Shown here: one piece after another, positions 46,290-54,005 of the stretch | Layout: each line of letters opens with the position of its first letter | Numbering within the stretch: position 1 is the first letter of the stretch | Assembly (NCBI RefSeq): GCF_017744445.1 | Contig: NZ_JAGIBH010000007.1 | Location: forward strand, 1-64,000 | Source of the DNA: Caulobacter sp. | Lineage (GTDB): Bacteria; Pseudomonadota; Alphaproteobacteria; Caulobacterales; Caulobacteraceae | Length of the DNA stretch: 64,000 bases | Direction: 5' to 3' | Position numbers and translations under genes: made by a program | Notes under the pieces: generated by a model | What the model was told of the DNA's origin: nothing | Databases searched by the model: none | Seen by the model: only the letters and a program-made list of their open reading frames with translations

Positions 46290-47288
46290 ATGAAGGCAGT
46301 GCTCAGCAAGGACGTCGGCGGTCCCGAGACCCTGGTGCTGGAGGAGCTGCCTGATCCCGTCGCCGGTCCCGGCCAAGTGCTGATCGACGTCAAGGCCTGC
46401 GGGGTGAACTATCCCGACGTCCTGATCATCGAGGACAAGTACCAGTTCAAGCCGCCGCGTCCGTTCGCGCCGGGCGGCGAGGTGTCGGGCGTGATCTCGG
46501 CGGTCGGCGAGGGCGTGACCCGCTTCAAGGTCGGCGACCGGGTCCTGGCCTCGACCGGTTGGGGCGGCTATGCCGAGAAGCTGGCGCTGGAAGAGCAGCG
46601 CTGCACGCCCATCCCCGACAACATGCCATTCGACGAGGCGGCGGCCTTCGTCCTGACCTACGGCACCTCGTACTATGCGCTGAAGGACCGGGGACACGTT
46701 AAGCTTGGCGAGACTCTACTCATTTTGGGTGCGGCTGGCGGCGTCGGCCTGGCGGCGGTCGAGCTGGGCAAGGCGATGGGGGTGCGCGTTATCGCCGCAG
46801 CCTCCAGCCAGGAGAAGGTCGACCTGGCCATCAAGCACGGCGCCGACAGCGGCGTCGTCTATCCGCGCGGACCGTTCGACAAGGACGGCCAGAAGGCCCT
46901 GGCGACCCTGATCAAGGACGCCTGCGGACCCAATGGCTGGGATGTCGCCTATGACGCGGTGGGCGGGGATTACTCCGAGGCGACCATCCGCGCGGCGGGC
47001 TGGAACGGCCGCTTCCTGGTCATCGGTTTCCCGTCGGGGATTCCGAAAATCCCGTTGAATCTCACGCTGTTGAAGTCGTGCGACATCGTCGGGGTGTTCT
47101 GGGGCGCGGCCGTGGCGCGCGATCCCAAGGGCCACGCCCAGAACCTCCGCGAGCTGATGGATCTGTACGCCGCGGGCAAGATCAAGCCGTACGTTTCCGA
47201 GCGCTTCCCGCTGGCTCGCGCGGGCGAGGCGATCGCCCATCTGTCCAGCCGCAAGGCCATGGGCAAGGTGGTGATCACGGTTGACTAG
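46290..47288 (+). CDS. NADPH:quinone oxidoreductase, zinc-independent MDR family
   Basis: A 332-residue medium-chain dehydrogenase/reductase: a GroES-like N-terminal domain (GPGQVLIDVKACGVNYPDVLIIEDKYQFKPPRPFAPG) and a Rossmann domain with LLILGAAGGVGLAAVELGKAMG. The zinc ligands of alcohol dehydrogenases are absent (NYPD in place of CHTD), which favours a quinone or enone reductase. GGGAGAGG precedes the ATG. Confidence 0.9.
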   Translation: MKAVLSKDVGGPETLVLEELPDPVAGPGQVLIDVKACGVNYPDVLIIEDKYQFKPPRPFAPGGEVSGVISAVGEGVTRFKVGDRVLASTGWGGYAEKLALEEQRCTPIPDNMPFDEAAAFVLTYGTSYYALKDRGHVKLGETLLILGAAGGVGLAAVELGKAMGVRVIAAASSQEKVDLAIKHGADSGVVYPRGPFDKDGQKALATLIKDACGPNGWDVAYDAVGGDYSEATIRAAGWNGRFLVIGFPSGIPKIPLNLTLLKSCDIVGVFWGAAVARDPKGHAQNLRELMDLYAAGKIKPYVSERFPLARAGEAIAHLSSRKAMGKVVITVD

Positions 47289-47353
47289 AATGGTTACCGG
47301 CGATCGTGGTTAAATCCCGCTAAGTATCCTTTTTAGCAAAGGAAAAACGACAA

Positions 47354-47394
47354 CTCCGCAATGTGTCTCCTCGAGACTAGGAGACTCTGCGGAG
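47354..47394 (+). promoter_or_regulatory. Leader hairpin covering the ribosome site of the HfsJ-like gene
   Basis: Two stacked seven-base stems, CTCCGCA (47354-47360) with TGCGGAG (47388-47394) and GTCTCCT (47365-47371) with AGGAGAC (47379-47385), enclose a seven-base loop. The AGGAG ribosome site lies in the inner stem and the hairpin ends at the base before the ATG, so folding should block translation. Confidence 0.65.
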
Positions 47395-48315
47395 ATGTAC
47401 GTCCCACAAGAGCAGAGCGTCGCCAACGAAGCGGCGCCCGCCGCGCCGCGGCGCCCCTACCGGCTGACGCGGCGCCCGGAAGAGCGCGTCCGCGTGCTGG
47501 GCGGGACCATGGACCTGGTGCGTCCGGAGGAAGTGTTCCACTTCGTTACGGGCAAGCTGGAAGCGCGTCAGAGCGCCATCGTCGCCAACCACAATCTCCA
47601 TAGCCTGTACCTGATCGGCAAGGACCACCAGATCGGTGAGTTCTACAAGGAAGCCGACCTGATCGAGGTCGACAGCGTGCCGCTGATCTTCTGGGCGCGC
47701 CTGGTGGGCCGCGCCAGCCGGCGCTTCCATCGCTGCACCTATCTGGACTGGCGCGACGACTTCTGGGCGCTGGCCGTCGAGAAGAACTGGAAGGTCTTTT
47801 TCGTGGGCGGGGCGCCGGGCGTGGCCGACAAGGCCATCGCGCGCATCCACGAGGACTATCCGACCGCTCAGATCGCCAGCCATCACGGCTATTTCGACGT
47901 GACCCAAGGGTCGGCCGAGAACATCGCGGTGGTCGAGAAGATCAAGGCTTATCAGCCCGACATCGTCCTGGTCGGCATGGGCATGCCGCGCCAGGAGGTC
48001 TGGACCCTGGAGAACCACAAGGCCTATGGCCCGGCGGTGACCTTCACCGTGGGCGGGGCTTTCGACTACGAGGCCGGCGTCCAGCTGGCGGCTCCGCGAT
48101 GGATGGGGCCGATGGGCATGGAATGGCTGTTCCGGCTGATGAACGATCCCCAGCGACTGTTCTCGCGCTATTGCGTCGAGCCCTGGTCGCTGGTCGGACC
48201 GGCCTGTCGCGACGTGACAAGGGCGCTGTCACGACGTCTGACGGAAGGCGACTCGCGAGCGGCTGACACCGCCCGCTGGGAGCAAATGCGCGCAAGAAAC
48301 GAAGCGGCGCGCTAA
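47395..48315 (+). CDS. hfsJ: WecG/TagA/CpsF glycosyltransferase, HfsJ-like (holdfast polysaccharide)
   Basis: A 306-residue glycosyltransferase of the WecG/TagA/CpsF family. Family landmarks are VANHNLHSLYLIGKDHQIGEFYKEADLIEVDSVPLIF (acceptor region with catalytic Asp candidate), KVFFVGGAPGVADKAI, PDIVLVGMGMPRQEVW and VGGAFDYEAG. About 35 N-terminal residues are extra and proline-rich; the C-terminus is a basic helix. In C. crescentus the family member HfsJ is required for holdfast and is inhibited by the small protein HfiA; identity here is inferred from family and genus context. See the leader hairpin and the small membrane gene downstream. Confidence 0.8.
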   Translation: MYVPQEQSVANEAAPAAPRRPYRLTRRPEERVRVLGGTMDLVRPEEVFHFVTGKLEARQSAIVANHNLHSLYLIGKDHQIGEFYKEADLIEVDSVPLIFWARLVGRASRRFHRCTYLDWRDDFWALAVEKNWKVFFVGGAPGVADKAIARIHEDYPTAQIASHHGYFDVTQGSAENIAVVEKIKAYQPDIVLVGMGMPRQEVWTLENHKAYGPAVTFTVGGAFDYEAGVQLAAPRWMGPMGMEWLFRLMNDPQRLFSRYCVEPWSLVGPACRDVTRALSRRLTEGDSRAADTARWEQMRARNEAAR

Positions 48316-48390
48316 AATGGCTATTCTAGTGGGGGCCGCATGCGGCGAGGTCGTGCAAAACACGGCCTGGAATAGGGGGCGCGGGTTCTG

Positions 48391-48582
48391 ATGGGCCTGG
48401 ATATTCGAGTGATGACGCTGGAGGCCAAAGAGCGCTCCAGCTTCGGGCATCGCGCCGTGGCGGGCGTGGGCCTGGTGGGGCTGGGCCTGGCGTGGGCGGT
48501 GCTTCTGCTGCCGTGCATGCTGTGGCTGGCCGCCAGCCATCTGGGCCGAGCCTTGCAGCCGTTGACCCGGCGCACGGCCTGA
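48391..48582 (+). CDS. Small membrane protein behind the HfsJ-like gene, unknown
   Basis: A 63-residue protein with one long hydrophobic segment (AVAGVGLVGLGLAWAVLLLPCMLWLAA) between charged ends, so a single-pass or hairpin inner-membrane protein. A GGGGG stretch lies upstream of the ATG. It is 75 bases downstream of the glycosyltransferase and before a terminator, so it is probably cotranscribed. No family recognised; I do not claim it is HfiA. Confidence 0.55.
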   Translation: MGLDIRVMTLEAKERSSFGHRAVAGVGLVGLGLAWAVLLLPCMLWLAASHLGRALQPLTRRTA

Positions 48583-48590
48583 ATCTTCTC

Positions 48591-48616
48591 GGCTAGAGGG
48601 CGCAAGCCCTCTAGCC
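48591..48616 (+). terminator. Hairpin terminator after the HfsJ-like transcription unit
   Basis: A perfect 11-bp stem (48591-48601 with 48606-48616) around a GCAA tetraloop, followed by only a weak T-containing stretch. Position fits the end of the unit. Confidence 0.65.
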
Positions 48617-48691
48617 AACATCTGTTTGCTCCGCGAATATGATCATTGATCACTGACCCACGAAGAGGTCGGGGACGCGGAGGGAATTTCC

Positions 48692-49582
48692 ATGGTCGGA
48701 CGTCTGGACGGTAAGGTCGCCGTCGTCACCGGGGGCTGCTCGGGCATCGGGCTGGGCGCGGTCGAACTGTACGTGGCCGAAGGGGCGTGCGTGATCGCCG
48801 CCGACCTGCAGGACGAGAAGGGGCGGATGCTGGAGAAGCGTTTCCCCGACAAGGTCCGCTTCTCGCGCTGCGACGTCACTTCCGAAGACGACCTGGCCAA
48901 GACCATGGCGCTGGCCGAAGAAGCGTTCGGCGGCCTCGACATCCTGTTCAACAACGCCGGCCACGGCGGCACGCCCGCCTCGGTGCCGGAGCTGACCGTC
49001 GAGGGCTGGGACAAGACCTTCGCCCTGCTGGTGCGCGGTCCGGCCATCGGCATGAAGCACGCCCTGCCGCTGATGCTGAAGCGCGGCGGCGGCTCGATCA
49101 TCAACACCGCCTCGATCGCCGGCCTGCAGGCGGGCTTCGGCCCCTTGGCCTATTCGGCGGCCAAGGCTGCGGTGATCCATATGAGCCGGTGCGCGGCGGC
49201 CGAGCTGTCGCCGCTGAAGATCCGAGTCAACGCCATCTGCCCGGGCCTGATCGCCACCTCGATCTTCGGGGCGTCGATGGGCCTGCCGCGCGAGGTCGCC
49301 GACCAGATGGCCGCCCAGATCGCCTCGATCGGTCCCAAGATCCAGCCGATCCCCAAGTCGGGCCTGCCCGAGGACATCGCCGCCGCCGCCCTCTACTTGG
49401 CCAGCGACGACTCCAAGTTCGTCACCGGCACGCACCTCGTTGTCGACGGCGGCATCACGGTGGGACCGCGTTCGGCCTGGGATAAGAACACGCCCTCGCC
49501 GATCCTGGCGGCCATGGGCATCAGCCCAGAGCAGGCCGAGGCGATGCGCGCCCAGCTGGTCGCCGCCGGCGCGGCCGGGTGA
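48692..49582 (+). CDS. Short-chain dehydrogenase/reductase
   Basis: A 296-residue SDR. The cofactor motif TGGCSGIGLGA, NNAGHGG, catalytic Ser in INTASIAG and YSAAKAA (YxxxK) are all present. An acidic residue after strand 2 (AADLQDE) suggests NAD rather than NADP. A C-terminal extension of about 35 residues is beyond the usual 250-260. Substrate unknown. The TGA overlaps the GTG start of the next gene (GTGA), so the two are coupled. Confidence 0.92.
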   Translation: MVGRLDGKVAVVTGGCSGIGLGAVELYVAEGACVIAADLQDEKGRMLEKRFPDKVRFSRCDVTSEDDLAKTMALAEEAFGGLDILFNNAGHGGTPASVPELTVEGWDKTFALLVRGPAIGMKHALPLMLKRGGGSIINTASIAGLQAGFGPLAYSAAKAAVIHMSRCAAAELSPLKIRVNAICPGLIATSIFGASMGLPREVADQMAAQIASIGPKIQPIPKSGLPEDIAAAALYLASDDSKFVTGTHLVVDGGITVGPRSAWDKNTPSPILAAMGISPEQAEAMRAQLVAAGAAG

Positions 49583-50466
49583 CCCTGACGCCCAACCTGC
49601 GCGGCGCGCTGTGGATGCTGGCCTCGGCGGTCGGCTTCACGGCGATGACGACCCTGATCAAGTTCCTGGGGCCCGGCTATCCGGCCGCGCTCCAGACCTT
49701 CTACCGGCAGTTGGCGGGGGTGATCGTGCTCCTGCCGCTGATTGCCCGCGACCCGCGCGCGGCGTTTCGGACCACGCGGCCGGGGATCCTGATCTTCCGC
49801 TCCAGCGCCGGGGTGCTGGCCCTGATCATGGGCTTCTACGCCTATCAGAAGCTGCCCCTGGCCGACGCCAACGCGCTGTCGTTCACCCGGACGCTGTGGC
49901 TGGTCCCGCTGGCCGCCTTCGTGCTGCGCGAGCCGATCGGGCCGTTGCGGATCGGCGCGGCCCTGGTCGGGTTCCTGGGCGTGCTGATCATGCTGCGACC
50001 CGGCGCCGGCGGGGTAGGCGCCTGGATCGGCTGGCCGCAGGCCTGCGCCCTGGCCTCGGCCTTCCTGTTCGCCCTGACCATCACCGGCATGAAGGTGATG
50101 ACCCGCGACCACAGCCCGTTCGTGCTGCTGGTCTATGCCGCCGTGCTGGGCTTGGTCTTCGCCGTCCCGCCGGCGCTGTTCGTCTGGAAGTGGCCGACCT
50201 GGCCCGATCTCGGGCTCCTCGCGGCCATGGGCGTGATCGGCACCTTCACCCAAGGGGCTTACATCAAGGGCATGGAGGCGGGCGAGGCGGCGGTCATGGC
50301 CCCGATCGACTACACCCGCCTGGTGTTCGCGGTCGGCGCGGGTTTCCTGCTGTTTCACGAGGTCCCGAAACCGGCGGTGATCCTGGGCGCGGCGGTCGTG
50401 GTGGCCTCGACCCTGTTCATTTCCTGGCGCGAGCACCAGGCGGCCAAGCAGGCTCAGCCCGCGTAG
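49579..50466 (+). CDS. EamA family (DMT superfamily) transporter
   Basis: A 295-residue membrane protein with ten hydrophobic helices in two EamA repeats (for example GALWMLASAVGFTAMTTLIKFLG and ALASAFLFALTITGMKVMTRD). Start GTG at 49579, coupled to the SDR gene. The family exports metabolites; substrate unknown. Its last 13 bases overlap the 3' end of the convergent epimerase gene. Confidence 0.92.
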   Translation: MTLTPNLRGALWMLASAVGFTAMTTLIKFLGPGYPAALQTFYRQLAGVIVLLPLIARDPRAAFRTTRPGILIFRSSAGVLALIMGFYAYQKLPLADANALSFTRTLWLVPLAAFVLREPIGPLRIGAALVGFLGVLIMLRPGAGGVGAWIGWPQACALASAFLFALTITGMKVMTRDHSPFVLLVYAAVLGLVFAVPPALFVWKWPTWPDLGLLAAMGVIGTFTQGAYIKGMEAGEAAVMAPIDYTRLVFAVGAGFLLFHEVPKPAVILGAAVVVASTLFISWREHQAAKQAQPA

Positions 50467-51425
50467 GTCTTCCGCCACGCGACGAAGCGCGCCAGGCCCT
50501 CGGCCAGCTTGACCTTGGGCTTGTAGCCGCACAGGGCGTGGATCTTGTCGATATTGGCGAAGGTGGCCGGCACGTCGCCCGGCTGCATCGGCAGGAAGAT
50601 CTTCTGGGCCTCGACGCCCAGCGCCGTCTCCAGCGTGGTGATCATCTCCATCAGGCCGACCGGGTCGTTGTCGCCGATGTTGTAGACCTCGTGCCCGCCC
50701 TGGGCCGGCGGATGGTCCAGCACGCCCAGGATGCCGTCGACGATGTCGTCGATGAAGGTGAAGTCGCGAGCCATCTGGCCCTCGCCATAGACGTCGATCG
50801 GCTGGCCGCTCAGCATCTTCTCTGTGAAGCCGTAATAGGCCATGTCCGGCCGGCCCCAGGGGCCATACACCGTGAAGAACCGCAGGCCCGACTGCGGGAA
50901 GCCGTACAGCGCCGCATAGCTCTGGCTCAGCATCTCGCACGAGCGCTTGGTGGCGGCGTACAGCGAGACGGGCGTGTTAGCCGGATCGGTCTCTCGAAAG
51001 CCGTCGCCGTTCAGTGGGCGGTCGCCATAGACGGACGACGAGGACGCATAGACCAGGTGCTCGACGCCGGCATGGCGGCAGGCTTCCAGCACCGACAGGT
51101 GGCCGGCCAGGTTGCTGCGCTCATAGGCGAAGGGGTTCTCGATCGAGTAGCGTACGCCCGCTTGCGCGGCCAGGTGGATGACCTGCCTGGCGCCCGAGGA
51201 CTTCACGAGCTCGGCCAGGGCCTCGTGCTCGGCGATGTCCATCCGGACCATCGTGAAGCCGTCACGGCCTTCCAGTCGGGCGGCGCGGGCCGCCTTCAGG
51301 GCCGGGTCGTAATAGTCGTTGAAGACGTCGACCCCGATCACCGCCGCGCCGCGATCCAGCAGGCGTTCGGCCACGTGCATGCCGATGAAGCCCGCCGCGC
51401 CGGTGACGATGATCGGAGTCGCCAT
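50454..51425 (-). CDS. UDP-glucuronate 4-epimerase-like NAD-dependent epimerase
   Basis: A 323-residue extended SDR. IIVTGAAGFIGMHVAERLLDRG binds NAD, the catalytic residues are in SSSSVYGD and YAATK, and VYGPWGRPDMAYYGFTEKMLSGQPIDVYGEGQMARDFTFIDDIVDGI is typical of the UDP-glucuronate (galacturonate-forming) branch. It lies four bases after UDP-glucose dehydrogenase, which makes its substrate, so the two should form UDP-galacturonate for surface polysaccharide or lipid A. Confidence 0.9.
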   Translation of the reverse strand: MATPIIVTGAAGFIGMHVAERLLDRGAAVIGVDVFNDYYDPALKAARAARLEGRDGFTMVRMDIAEHEALAELVKSSGARQVIHLAAQAGVRYSIENPFAYERSNLAGHLSVLEACRHAGVEHLVYASSSSVYGDRPLNGDGFRETDPANTPVSLYAATKRSCEMLSQSYAALYGFPQSGLRFFTVYGPWGRPDMAYYGFTEKMLSGQPIDVYGEGQMARDFTFIDDIVDGILGVLDHPPAQGGHEVYNIGDNDPVGLMEMITTLETALGVEAQKIFLPMQPGDVPATFANIDKIHALCGYKPKVKLAEGLARFVAWRKTYAG

Positions 51426-51428
51426 GGC

Positions 51429-52736
51429 TCAGCCTCGCCCGATGCTGGCGTAGGTGAAGCCGTGACGGACCATCTCGACCGGCTTGTAGACGTTGCGCAG
51501 GTCGACGACCGTCGGCGACGTCATCAGCAGCTTCAGGCGGTCGAGATCCAGCGCCCGGAACTGGTCCCACTCGGTGATGATCACCAGGGCGTCGGCGCCC
51601 TCGGCGGCCTCATAGGCGCCGGACTTGAACTCCACGCCGGCCAGCATGTGAGCCGCTTCCTTCGCCCCTTCGGGGTCGAAGGCCTGGACCTTGGCGCCCA
51701 GGGCTTGCAGGGCCGGGACGATGTCCAGGCTGGGGGCGTCACGCATGTCGTCGGTGTTGGGCTTGAAGGTCAGGCCCAGCACGCCGATCGTGCGGCCGGT
51801 CAGGTCGTCCAATTGCATGGCCTTGGCGATCTTGGTGGCCATGGCCTTCTTGCGGGCGTCGTTGACCTCGACGGTGGTCTCGATCAGCCGGGTCGGGGCG
51901 CCGTAGTCCTGGGCGGTCTTGACCAGGGCGATGGTGTCCTTCGGGAAGCACGAGCCGCCGTAGCCGGGGCCGGCGTTCAGGAACTTCGAGCCAATGCGCT
52001 TGTCCAGGCCAATGCCCTTGGCGACCTGCTGCACATCCGCGCCGACGGCTTCGCAGAGATCGGCCATCTCGTTGATGAAGGTGATCTTCATCGCCAGGAA
52101 CGCGTTGGCGGCGTACTTGATCAGCTCGCTGGTGCGACGGCCGGTGAAGACCAGCGGCGTCTCGTTCAGCGACAGCGGGCGATAGAGATCACGCATCACC
52201 GCCTGGCCGCGTTCGTCGTCGGTGCCGACCACGACGCGGTCGGGGCGCTTGAAGTCCTCGATCGCCGCGCCTTCGCGCAGGAACTCGGGGTTCGACACGA
52301 CCGCGAACTGGGCGTTCGGGTTGACCCGCTTGATGATCGCCTCGACCTCGTCGCCGGTGCCGACCGGCACGGTCGACTTGGTGACTACGACGGTGAAGCC
52401 GTCGATCAGGCCGGCAATCTCCTCAGCGGCGGCGTAGACGTAGCTGAGGTCGGCATGGCCATCGCCGCGGCGCGTGGGCGTGCCGACGGCGATGAACACC
52501 GCGTCGGCGTCCTTGATCGCCTGGGCGCCTTCCAGGGTGAAGAACAGGCGGCCTTCACGCACGTTGCGGGCCACCAGGTCGTCCAGGCCGGGCTCGAAGA
52601 TCGGGATTTCGCCGCGTTCCAGGCGCTCGATCTTGCTGGGATCCTTGTCGATGCACGTCACCACGTGACCGAAGTCGGCGAAACACGCCCCCGACACCAG
52701 GCCCACATAACCCGTGCCAATCATCGCTACGCGCAT
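51429..52736 (-). CDS. ugd: UDP-glucose 6-dehydrogenase
   Basis: A 435-residue enzyme oxidising UDP-glucose to UDP-glucuronate. N-terminal Rossmann MIGTGYVGLVSGACFADFGH, central FLAMKITFINEMADLCEAVGADV, the catalytic cysteine in GPGYGGSCFPKDT and GLTFKPNTDDMRDAPSL in the C-terminal domain. Its product feeds the epimerase gene directly downstream. Divergent from galE. Confidence 0.96.
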   Translation of the reverse strand: MRVAMIGTGYVGLVSGACFADFGHVVTCIDKDPSKIERLERGEIPIFEPGLDDLVARNVREGRLFFTLEGAQAIKDADAVFIAVGTPTRRGDGHADLSYVYAAAEEIAGLIDGFTVVVTKSTVPVGTGDEVEAIIKRVNPNAQFAVVSNPEFLREGAAIEDFKRPDRVVVGTDDERGQAVMRDLYRPLSLNETPLVFTGRRTSELIKYAANAFLAMKITFINEMADLCEAVGADVQQVAKGIGLDKRIGSKFLNAGPGYGGSCFPKDTIALVKTAQDYGAPTRLIETTVEVNDARKKAMATKIAKAMQLDDLTGRTIGVLGLTFKPNTDDMRDAPSLDIVPALQALGAKVQAFDPEGAKEAAHMLAGVEFKSGAYEAAEGADALVIITEWDQFRALDLDRLKLLMTSPTVVDLRNVYKPVEMVRHGFTYASIGRG

Positions 52737-52905
52737 CGAAGCATCCCGATCCGAAATGAGCGTCGTTGTCCACGACGCTTCCGCCTAATCCGTCAATCAC
52801 GGCGCCGAGGCAAGCCGGCCCAAACGCCGAGGGTCAAAACGCTCGGAGTAGTGACATCTTGATGACCCCCCGCTAGCAGGGAGCCATCTTGGCGCGGGAA
52901 CACGG

Positions 52906-53904
52906 ATGCAGACCGTTCTGGTGACCGGCGGGGCCGGCTATGTCGGATCGCACGCCTGCCTGGCCCTGGCGCAGGCGGGTTTCCGGCCCGTCGTGTTCGA
53001 CGACCTGTCGAACGGTCACCGCGAGCACGTCCAGTGGGGACCGTTCGAGGTTGGCGACATCCGCGACGCCGCCCGGCTGGACGCGGTGTTCGCCGCCCAC
53101 CGGCCCGTCGCCGTCCTGCACTTCGCCGCCCGCATCGAGGTGGGCGAGTCGGTGAAGAATCCCGGCGCCTTCTTCGACGTCAATGTCGGCGGGACCATCA
53201 CCCTGATCGAGGCCGCGCGCCGGGTCGGCGTCAACGCCCTGGTCTTCTCCTCGACCTGCGCCACCTTCGGCGAGCCGGTGCGGATGCCGATGGACGAGAC
53301 CCATCCGCAGGCGCCGCTCAATCCCTATGGCCGCAGCAAACTGATGGTCGAGCAGGCCCTGGCCGACTACGACCGCTATGTCGGCTTCAAGAGCACGGTG
53401 CTGCGCTATTTCAACGCCGCCGGCGCCGATCCCGAGGGCCGCATCGGCGAGTGGCACGAGCCCGAGACCCACGCCATCCCGCTGGCCCTGCAGGTCGCCC
53501 TAGGTCAGCGCTCGCACTTCACGATCTTCGGCGAAGACTATGACACCCCCGACGGCACCGCGGTGCGCGACTATGTCCACGTGCTGGACCTGGCCGACGC
53601 CCACGTCTCGGCGCTGAAACGCCTGCTGGCCGGCGGCAGCTCGACGTCGTTCAACCTGGGCAGCGGCGAGGGGACGTCGGTGCGCCAGCTGGTCGATGGC
53701 GTTGGCCGCGCGGTCGGCTCGCCCTTGAAGGTCGAGGTCGCCCCGCGCCGGACGGGCGACGCGCCGATGTTGGTCGCCGACAACAGCCGCGCCCGGGCCG
53801 AGCTGGGCTGGACGCCGTCGCGCGACCTGGACGCCATCCTGTCCAGCGCCTGGGGGTGGCACCGGGACCAGGCGGTTCTCCAAGGGGAAAACTTGCCGCG
53901 ATAA
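52906..53904 (+). CDS. galE: UDP-glucose 4-epimerase
   Basis: A 332-residue GalE. It has VLVTGGAGYVGSHACLALAQAG (NAD binding), VLHFAARIEVGESVKNP, SSTCATFGEP, catalytic NPYGRSK (YxxxK), LRYFNAAGADPEGRIGE and DYVHVLDLADAHVSAL. It interconverts UDP-glucose and UDP-galactose, using the same UDP-glucose pool as the divergent ugd gene. No clear GGAGG; the ATG at 52906 gives the right N-terminus. Confidence 0.94.
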   Translation: MQTVLVTGGAGYVGSHACLALAQAGFRPVVFDDLSNGHREHVQWGPFEVGDIRDAARLDAVFAAHRPVAVLHFAARIEVGESVKNPGAFFDVNVGGTITLIEAARRVGVNALVFSSTCATFGEPVRMPMDETHPQAPLNPYGRSKLMVEQALADYDRYVGFKSTVLRYFNAAGADPEGRIGEWHEPETHAIPLALQVALGQRSHFTIFGEDYDTPDGTAVRDYVHVLDLADAHVSALKRLLAGGSSTSFNLGSGEGTSVRQLVDGVGRAVGSPLKVEVAPRRTGDAPMLVADNSRARAELGWTPSRDLDAILSSAWGWHRDQAVLQGENLPR

Positions 53905-54005
53905 CCCGTCGCATCAGGCGTTATGTCGCGATCTCCCTTGGGGAAACGCTTTATTTGCAACTCTCGCTGTAGCTCTGAGGGGATGTGACCCTCGGGGGGC
54001 CGTGC

